DNA of 9,669 nucleotides from Actinomycetota bacterium. GTDB lineage: Bacteria; Actinomycetota; Acidimicrobiia; Acidimicrobiales; JAMCPL01. Shown here one piece after another: positions 1 through 7,600 of this stretch. Below the pieces are notes generated by a model. It made no database searches and was not told the DNA's origin. It saw only the letters and a program-made list of their open reading frames with translations. A program made the translations under genes and the position numbers. How positions within the stretch are numbered: position 1 is the stretch's first letter; each line of letters begins with the position of its first letter. The stretch covers positions 1-9,669 of the forward strand of contig JAMCPC010000009.1 of assembly GCA_023379725.1 (NCBI GenBank), written 5' to 3'.

Positions 1-402
<402 letters not shown>

Positions 403-465
403 TTATCGTGCTCGCTATGGAGAGTTCAATGACACGCTTACAAGCGTGCTATAATATATAAAGTT
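403..465 (+). other. 23S-5S internal transcribed spacer with a small hairpin
   Basis: This 63-base spacer holds no tRNA. It contains a perfect 6-bp hairpin, CACGCT (433-438) with AGCGTG (443-448) around a TACA loop. It is probably an rRNA processing signal (inference). A TATAAT string at 450-455 just after the hairpin has only a poor upstream partner (ATGACA at 429-434, spacer 15), so I do not call a promoter. Confidence 0.5.
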
Positions 466-583
<118 letters not shown>

Positions 584-588
584 TTTTT

Positions 589-620
589 AAGAGACCCATG
601 ATTTTTCATTGGGTCTCTTT
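589..620 (+). terminator. Hairpin terminator of the rRNA operon
   Basis: A perfect 10-bp stem, AAGAGACCCA (589-598) with TGGGTCTCTT (610-619), closes an 11-base loop that could pair further with a bulge. The T-run after the stem is short (618-620). A T6 run (583-588) also follows 5S helix I directly. Position just after 5S and before a new promoter supports termination of the rRNA transcript. Confidence 0.8.
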
Positions 621-624
621 CGCG

Positions 625-660
625 TTATAAGTGATACACCCATGTCGTAGAATTAAAAGA
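625..660 (+). promoter_or_regulatory. Predicted promoter giving a leaderless mRNA for the addB-like gene
   Basis: A -10 box TAGAAT (648-653) is followed by six bases and then ATG at 660. A start site at the usual 7 bases after the last T of the -10 box would be the A of that ATG. A weak -35 candidate TTATAA (625-630) lies at 17-bp spacing, matching TTGACA at only three positions. No Shine-Dalgarno sequence precedes 660, as expected for leaderless translation, which is common in actinomycetes. The same geometry occurs before the TetR gene at the other end of the window. Confidence 0.55.
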
Positions 661-3600
661 TGACCGATAACCGGCGAGCAGGAGAACCAGACTTGGATAC
701 CGAGGAAGACATCGTCGGCAATGCAGCAAGCCATAATTCGTCGACTCATTGGTCCGGCGATAGTCGTCGTTATCACGAGTCACAGCTTGGGCAACTTCTT
801 GATGAGATATCAAATGTAGATCCATTTGTAAAGACGTGTATAGTTGTGCCGAATACTGCTTGCCAGAGGTGGATGAGAGGGATTTTGTCTGGTTGTGGTA
901 GTTTCAGTTACGCTTCGGGCTATAGTAATGCCGGTTATGCGGGAATAGACATATTAACTCCTTTCCAATTCGTTTATCGTGTTGGCACGGAGTGGTTTTA
1001 TGCAAAGCCGGAGAATTGGGGCATGGTCAGGCAGGGGAGAGATACTGTTGATTTACTCCTGCGGTATCTGGCACCCGTATATTCAGAACGATTAAAACCT
1101 GGTAGACATCCAGACCAAGAGGGGGAAAGTATAGAGGCAGGTAGTGATGTTCTTACTGACTACAATTTAGCAGGTGCTCTGGTCGATGTATTTCACCAGC
1201 TTTCCACCGTTGCCACTTCTACAATAGAGCGGTATGCTTGTAGCGACGATACCGATGGGTACATATGTAAACTGGTTCTCGAGCTACGCAATAGGCTGAA
1301 TCAGCTGGGAATTGCTCTTGATACCGACATAGTGGAGGCGTATCGCGAATGGGTAGCCGATACGACAGCTACGGACACAGATATCTCTTCTCTGTTCAGG
1401 AGTGGGAGCGCAGGATTACCTGATAAGGTAATTGCTTACGCTCTTCAGGAAAACAGAGATGGCTTGGAAGAAATTTCCAAGGGTTTGGGCGATCCATTTT
1501 CTGACCTTGTTCTTCAATATCCCGGACTGATGAGTATTGGTGCAGCAGGTTCTCGTGCAGGCAACTGTAAGGTACAACCTGTATTTGAAGAAGTGATATC
1601 TTGTCATGATATAGATGGAGAGGTACGAGCTATCGTACAGGCAGTGATAAAGGAATTGGAAGCTGGCGTAGCGCCCAGTGAGTTGTGCATCCTGTATCCG
1701 TTACCACAGCCGTATCGTAGGCTGTTCATCCAGTACCTTCGACAGTGGGATATACCGTGTACAGCAGTGGAACAGACCTCGTTGACCACTTATCCAATTC
1801 CCAGGTTGTTTACCGGGTTGCTGGATGCAATAGATCACCATTGGGACAGGAAGGCCGTATCACGGTGGTTGTCCGATATGGGGATTACTATGCAGTGGAT
1901 TGCAGGGGTATCGGGTTCTTTACCTGAGTTGTATAGTATTTACGCAGAGCATGTAACTGCCGACAACAACATCTCATTACCGGAGTCGTATCGTAGATAT
2001 GTAGAGTGTGCAAGGGTGTTTATAGAGATGGCGCACCTATTGGATACACTCAGTATCCAGGTCAGCTCCCGTGGGTGGATTGATTTATTGGAGGCGGGAT
2101 TGAGCAGTGGTGATGCCACCAAAGAGCGCTCTGCCAGGGAGTATTCTGCTAAAGGGCATGTGGCCAAGGACATCAGTGTAGCTTCAACAGCAACTTGCCA
2201 TGTGCTTGAGTTCCTTCGTAAGCTCGAAGGGCTTTACGATTTATCCGGAAAGCAAAACTGGAATCAGCTTGAGTCGTTATCCGGTGACATGTTGGATAAT
2301 TTGTTTGAGCTACTGGTGCCCCCATGGATAAGGTACCTGGTGGGTACCTCTAATAATACCTCTAATAATATGGTAGGTGATCATAATATCGACAGTGCAT
2401 CTTTTGGCAGGTACAGAACTCTAAGAGAATTTCACGATACGGCCGTAGAGATAAAGAGAGTAATAACGCGTATCGGAGAGGTTCATAGATTGCACATTGA
2501 CGGGCCGGCAATGTCGTTGGAGCTGACGAAATATTCCAAAGGAAATTTAGTGAATGAGTTTTTCTCTCTACTCAAAGAAGAATTGGCTTCTGTTCAATAT
2601 GGCTCTGCCGCCAGACTGTCGACCAGCGACGACGAATTATTGGGTGTTGGAGATTACGAGGGGGGCGATGATGAGTTTGGTGCTGACGACTACCTGCCGT
2701 ATAGTCCCGCAAGTGGTATCGATGGTGTGTTCTTGGGGACGCTAGGGCAGAGCGTCGGGATGTTGTTTGAGCGAGTGTTTATTGCTGGCCTGAATGCCGA
2801 TCGATTTCCACCTCCGCCACCACTTGTATACAGACTTTTATCCAATGGAGTCAGGGGTTCTCTTGGATTGCCAGATGACCAGTACTATGTAAATCGTGCA
2901 AAAAGTAATCTGGTCGATGCTATGTTGTCATCTGCTAAGGGGGTTATCACTACTTTCCATAGGTGGGACGAGAAAAGAGGAGATGATATACAGTCTTATT
3001 TGGTAAATGATTTTATTGATGACAGTACCGGATCACGCCAATCCACCTCGTTTGTAGGCGATCTTGCAGGGAATGGCCACTATCTTAGTATCGCCGAACT
3101 GGCTTTCCGATTGCTTGATGTGTCTCTTGATGTGTCTCTTGATGTGTCTCTTGATGTGTCGCTTGATGGCACCCCCAAGTGCTCCCTACCTGTCGTGTCA
3201 AGTAGGTTGCAGACCGATGGCGATACCAGCGAGGAGGAGCTGCTTGTGCGGGCGGGAGAGATTGCTAGGGCGGGAGAGATGGTCCAGGGAGAAGAGGCAA
3301 TTAGGGAAGGGAGGGTTGCCCAAGGTGGGCAGGCGGTAGAACAAGGAGAGCCGGTCCAGGGTAAAGAGCTTGCTCCGGAGGAGTTGTTATGTGATCGTAT
3401 AAGCAGGTGTACGAGTGTAATATCAAGTAGGATAAGCAGTTTATTCACGGCCTTTGATGGGAGATTGGACAATAGCTGTGTTATCAATCTCGATACGGAG
3501 TTTCAAGCCGATGATACCGATGCAGGCAGCAGTCACCACTACGATGGATCCGATACTCATGATATGTCGCCCGTGAAGAATAGAACTACTGGAGTATCTG

Positions 3601-4628
3601 CTACTCAGCTTGAGACCTATGCTACGTGTCCTCGACGCTATCTCTTTGAAAGAATTATGTCGTTGCATGATCGTTATGTGCCAGAAGAGAGCGACTCGTT
3701 GCCTCCTGTAAGCGAGGGAACTATCATCCATAAGATACTGGAGATTTATGTAGATAGAAGGCTGCATGGTGATATCGGGGGGCGTGATTTGATGATGGGC
3801 ATTGCATCTCAGTATCTCGATGAGGTTCCTACAGATACTTTTGTGGGTCACCCATTTTTGTGGGGGCGGACACGCAAGAGGATACTGGAAGAGTTGGACA
3901 GATTTGTAGACGAGGAGACGAAATTTGAAAAATCGTACTCTGTATCACCAGTGGCTGCAGAGGCATTGTTTGGGATGCCATCAGCGGAATCTTTGAATAA
4001 CTACCCCAGTTGCCATTATCAATTGCTGGACGGCAGAGTGGTAGATCTGCGAGGGAAGATCGATAGGCTGGATTGTTCAGCCGATGGCAGGCGTATATTT
4101 GTTACTGATTACAAGACTGGCAAGCAGGATAGTCTAAGTAGGCTTTGCAAAGATCCTGTAGACAGAGGAAGACATCTTCAGATGTTCGTATATGGGCATG
4201 TTGCCAAAGACGTTCTTGCGGCCGTTCGCGGGAGCGGCGGGAATGATGAAACGCTCCAAGATGAACAAACTCCTCAGGTATCAGCGCAGTACTGGCTGAT
4301 CTCAAGATCCAGAGCTGCGTCTAAATACATTATGGATTTGGGTGACCAGGCAATAGAGCGCTTCGATTGGGCATTGGAGAGGTTGCTTACGTCTATAGGT
4401 GAGGGAAAATTTCCTGCAATTCCCGGAGCCAAACGATCGTTTGATGCCAATAATTCCTTTGATAACTGCAATTCATGTGCGGTGAGGAGGTTATGTCCTC
4501 CAAGTCGTGATCGGATATGGGAGAGAAAGAAAGAGGAACTGACGGCAGAGGGAGCTACCCTTATGGAACTCCTCGAAGGAGGAGATAATAATACCAATCT
4601 GAATGGAATAGTGGAACAGCTGAGATGA
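660..4628 (+). CDS. addB: AddB-like subunit of a helicase-nuclease: inactive helicase fold plus PD-(D/E)XK nuclease with Fe-S cysteines
   Basis: This is the predicted partner subunit of an AddAB-type complex that processes double-strand DNA ends in the cytoplasm. The N-terminal helicase-like fold begins near residue 60 (strand CIVVPN, then DILTPFQFVYRVG at 97-109). No GxxxxGK(T/S) motif exists, so it should not be an ATPase motor; in the AddB family this region helps hold DNA and read Chi. A helicase-like segment RVFIAGLNADRFPP is at 705-718. The nuclease domain starts at about 979. It has H1024 (GTIIH), D1135 (GKIDRLD), D1150 and K1152 (TDYKTGK), and Q1174/Y1178, so it looks active. C990, C1270, C1273 and C1279 (CPRRYLFE, then CxxCx5C) match the iron-sulfur staple of AddB nucleases. 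At 1322 residues it is longer than a typical AddB of about 1150. Extra length lies in an acidic linker (655-687) and a repeat-rich linker (819-905). ATG 660 fits a leaderless start; TTG 693 is the rival. Family assignment is firm, orthology to named AddB less so. Confidence 0.9.
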   Translation: MTDNRRAGEPDLDTEEDIVGNAASHNSSTHWSGDSRRYHESQLGQLLDEISNVDPFVKTCIVVPNTACQRWMRGILSGCGSFSYASGYSNAGYAGIDILTPFQFVYRVGTEWFYAKPENWGMVRQGRDTVDLLLRYLAPVYSERLKPGRHPDQEGESIEAGSDVLTDYNLAGALVDVFHQLSTVATSTIERYACSDDTDGYICKLVLELRNRLNQLGIALDTDIVEAYREWVADTTATDTDISSLFRSGSAGLPDKVIAYALQENRDGLEEISKGLGDPFSDLVLQYPGLMSIGAAGSRAGNCKVQPVFEEVISCHDIDGEVRAIVQAVIKELEAGVAPSELCILYPLPQPYRRLFIQYLRQWDIPCTAVEQTSLTTYPIPRLFTGLLDAIDHHWDRKAVSRWLSDMGITMQWIAGVSGSLPELYSIYAEHVTADNNISLPESYRRYVECARVFIEMAHLLDTLSIQVSSRGWIDLLEAGLSSGDATKERSAREYSAKGHVAKDISVASTATCHVLEFLRKLEGLYDLSGKQNWNQLESLSGDMLDNLFELLVPPWIRYLVGTSNNTSNNMVGDHNIDSASFGRYRTLREFHDTAVEIKRVITRIGEVHRLHIDGPAMSLELTKYSKGNLVNEFFSLLKEELASVQYGSAARLSTSDDELLGVGDYEGGDDEFGADDYLPYSPASGIDGVFLGTLGQSVGMLFERVFIAGLNADRFPPPPPLVYRLLSNGVRGSLGLPDDQYYVNRAKSNLVDAMLSSAKGVITTFHRWDEKRGDDIQSYLVNDFIDDSTGSRQSTSFVGDLAGNGHYLSIAELAFRLLDVSLDVSLDVSLDVSLDGTPKCSLPVVSSRLQTDGDTSEEELLVRAGEIARAGEMVQGEEAIREGRVAQGGQAVEQGEPVQGKELAPEELLCDRISRCTSVISSRISSLFTAFDGRLDNSCVINLDTEFQADDTDAGSSHHYDGSDTHDMSPVKNRTTGVSATQLETYATCPRRYLFERIMSLHDRYVPEESDSLPPVSEGTIIHKILEIYVDRRLHGDIGGRDLMMGIASQYLDEVPTDTFVGHPFLWGRTRKRILEELDRFVDEETKFEKSYSVSPVAAEALFGMPSAESLNNYPSCHYQLLDGRVVDLRGKIDRLDCSADGRRIFVTDYKTGKQDSLSRLCKDPVDRGRHLQMFVYGHVAKDVLAAVRGSGGNDETLQDEQTPQVSAQYWLISRSRAASKYIMDLGDQAIERFDWALERLLTSIGEGKFPAIPGAKRSFDANNSFDNCNSCAVRRLCPPSRDRIWERKKEELTAEGATLMELLEGGDNNTNLNGIVEQLR
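680..695 (+). promoter_or_regulatory. Alternative ribosome binding site and TTG start for the addB-like gene
   Basis: AGGAG at 680-684 is followed by an 8-base spacer and an in-frame TTG at 693-695. This is a well-spaced conventional initiation site and would remove the first 11 residues. None of those residues belongs to a conserved domain, so protein conservation cannot decide between the two starts. Either start, or both, could be used. Confidence 0.35.
2346..2369 (+). repeat. Tandem 12-bp duplication in the addB-like gene
   Basis: ACCTCTAATAAT occurs twice in perfect tandem (2346-2357 and 2358-2369). It encodes TSNNTSNN (residues 563-570) in a polar stretch between the helicase-like segments. 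The reading frame is kept, and the exact identity of the copies points to recent duplication. Confidence 0.9.
3114..3168 (+). repeat. 12-bp tandem repeat (4.6 copies) encoding LDVS units
   Basis: The unit CTTGATGTGTCT runs at 3114-3125, 3126-3137, 3138-3149 and 3150-3161, with one change (final T to G) in the last copy. A partial unit CTTGATG follows at 3162-3168. It encodes four LDVS units plus LD (residues 819-836). The unit is four codons, so copy-number change would not shift the frame. It opens a long non-conserved linker before the nuclease domain. Confidence 0.95.
3251..3280 (+). repeat. 12-bp direct repeat, period 18, encoding RAGE motifs
   Basis: GGCGGGAGAGAT occurs at 3251-3262 and 3269-3280. 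It starts a linker rich in Gly, Glu and Gln (about residues 864-903) with degenerate units of the RAGE, VQGE and EQGE type, probably decayed copies of an older in-frame repeat (inference). Confidence 0.75.
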
Positions 4629-4637
4629 GTTGTAGCC

Positions 4638-7600
4638 ATGATTAACCCCGCCTCGCAAGCCCCTGGCTTTAGCCATGAGGAGGATGCCAGTAAGACGCTT
4701 TCGGATACCGCTGCCAGAGATACAATCGCGAAGAGGGTAGACTGTGTACTGTTTGTAGAGGCGGGAGCCGGCACGGGAAAGACGGATTCGTTGGTATCTA
4801 GGGTACTCACTGTCGCAAGCCAGATGCGTAGTGGCATTGCTCGTAACGGTAGGTCATCATATATCGTGGCCATCACTTTTACCGAAGCTGCTGCACGGGA
4901 ACTCTCGCAACGAATAGAAGAGAAGTTGAGTGGTGCTGAGCCTCTTGTGGTGGCTACTACCATACACTCCTTTGCTGCACGCATATTACGTAGTTACGGT
5001 ACCTTTTCCACTTTACCTATAGGGTTCCAGAGTCTGGATGATATTGCCGAGACTGCATATCTGGCAGAGACTTGGAGTGCGGCGATAAAGCGACTTATGG
5101 ACGGCAAACGATCTGGAGAGTTGCTTGGACATTACTATTCTCTGGGAGCCAGCTCCTCTGGCTTGCGTAAGATATATGAGAGATTACACGACAATTGGGA
5201 TCGTCTTTTACTACCTGCTTATCAAAATGGTTATCTGGTAGAGGTAACCAAGGGCATCCAGGACGCCCTTGAGCATGGAAGCGAACAGGGCAGTTTAAGG
5301 GAGTTGGTCGCACCTATGGTTGTTGAGTTGCTGGGTAGCTTTGATGCACTCCAAGGTGGCGTAGCATGTACCGACCAAGACGACAGGCTATATAGGTACA
5401 TACAGGAGTCACTACTTCCTCTTCGTGATGAATTACGGCGTTATTTCGCCAGAGATGATATTGATGATGATATTGATGGGATGCTGGAGACATTGAGTTC
5501 AGCCCTTGGAGGGAGCAGGGAGAGTGACTGGGGCTTTAAGAAGAGTGTATCCAAGGTGGGGAAGAATGCCAGTTGGCAGGAGATAGATAACGTAAGGGGA
5601 CAATGCGATGGTATCAGGAAGCAGGCTGAGTCGATAGTCGAGAGAGCGGGCTCTTATGTTGCCGATGAGTTGACCTATATGATCTCTGGGTTGGTCCTCG
5701 AGGATGCAGGAAAACGTGTGATGCAGGGTAGGGTTACCTTCCATGACCTCTTGGTCCTTGCCCGTAATCTATTGCGTGACAATGTAGATGTACGCAAGAG
5801 AGTGCGCGAGGAGTATCCGTATATATTTGTAGATGAGTTTCAAGATACCGATCCGCTCCAGGCTGAGATCGTAGGTTATATCGTATCAAAGGATGATACG
5901 TGTGACTTTTCCAATGTTCGACCAGGTAGCCTGTTCGTAGTCGGTGATCCGAGACAGTCAATATATAGATTCAGACGTGCAGATGTCCACCTGTATAGGT
6001 CATTACTGCATAATGCAACGAGTGGTGTTGCAGCAGGAGGTAGCTTGTCTGGATTAGGTAATGCAAGGGAGAGTGGTGTAGAAGGCGATAGTGCTTTTGA
6101 TGCTACTTTCATCAACGGAGCAGATGGCGGCGATCCGGTTGGCCACAGAGCAGATGGTCCGGTTGGCCACAGAGCAGGTGGTACAGCGGCAATTGGGGAG
6201 CGGGTCATCTTGAAGACCAACTTTAGATCGGTGCCACAGATCATCGACCTGGTGAACAAGTTGTTTGTGGATATCTTCGACGACAATGAACTGAGTGGTG
6301 ATGCCCTGCTTGCGGGAAGGGCAGGCCAGCATTCCGAGAGCAGAGCGATTTCAGATGATGCAGGTAGCAAACTGCTTCCTTTGCACGTATACTCCATAGG
6401 AGATGCCTTGGCCAAAGGTGATACTGGGGGAAACAATATAGACGAGGTTCGCCGACTGTCAGCACGAGATATGGCTGGATCCATCAGACTGATGGTGGAG
6501 CAGCAATGGCCAGTATATAGCCGTAATGGTGAGGTGAAGCCGATACGGTTCAGAGACATTGCTATTTTGCTGCCGAGGAGAACCTCGGTGGAAAGCATTG
6601 AAAAGGAGTTTATCGAGTCTGGCATACCTTACCATTTAGAGGGGACAGGGAGCGCGTGGAACTCGGATGAGGTGTTCGACATTTTATCCGTACTACGTGC
6701 GGTAGCAGATCCTTATGACCCGTTGGCCGTTGTATCCGCATTGCGTTCTCCGTTGGTTGGATGCAGCGACGAAGATATATATCTATGGCATGCAAGTGGA
6801 AGGAAATGGAGCCTCTTTGACGAGCAGTGCAATGTTGCCGAGCAGGAAAAGGAGTTATACGACGATACGACCGGAGGAGAAGACTTTGTGGCACATATTG
6901 AGGAGGGTATGGGCATTCTTCGCCGCTTGGTCGACATGTCTATGGGTGAATCCATATCTGCCCTGATAAGATATATTCTGTTTGATCTGGGAATGCTGGC
7001 TGCCTATACGGGTAGTAGACATAGCAGGGAATCGGTGGCATTGCTTCGCTGGTTGCTTTCAAAGGCTGTCGATTTCGATGATACTTCCAAGGGTCATATT
7101 GTGGACTTTATTAATTTTGTCGACAATCAAGCATTGTTAGAGGATAGATCTGCACTTAAGATCCCCCAGGATGACGACGACGACGTAGTCAGAATTATGA
7201 CTGTTCATGGGGCGAAGGGTCTGGAGTTTCCGGCAGTATTCGTTGCAGGTATAGACGGTGGCTCGACAAATACCATTCGGCCGTCGGTACTTTTTGATTC
7301 AAGTGGGCAGGTGTCGATTAAGGCAGGGAGAGTCAAATCCAAAGGCTTTGATGACCTTGCGGCGATAGATGCCCAGGCTGATATTGATGAGAGTAAGCGG
7401 CTACTTTATGTCGCCTGTACCCGAGCGAGAGACTATCTGATATTTATGGTCCATCATAAAGAGGGAAGCAATAAAGATACCTGCTACGCCGCTTTGTTGT
7501 ACGAGTGGTTTAATACACACCCTGAATTCAAGTTTGATTTTCCGGTAGTGGGTGAGAGGGAGCAGGCATTGGACGGGGCCATGCATATAGGAGGAGCCGG

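Noticed and set aside
429..455. Possible internal promoter for 5S rRNA (TATAAT at 450-455, ATGACA at 429-434).
   Set aside because: The spacer is 15 bp, the -35 overlaps the spacer hairpin, and an extra promoter inside an rRNA operon is unlikely. AT-rich chance match is simpler.
3114..3168. Direct repeats considered as a short CRISPR array or iterons.
   Set aside because: Units are only 12 bp, contiguous without spacers, in frame within a protein-coding gene, and no cas or replication gene is near.
4125..4145. TGK string in the AddB-like protein (residues 1153-1155) as a nucleotide-binding loop.
   Set aside because: It is part of the nuclease motif DYKTGK, without the Gly-rich lead of a Walker A.
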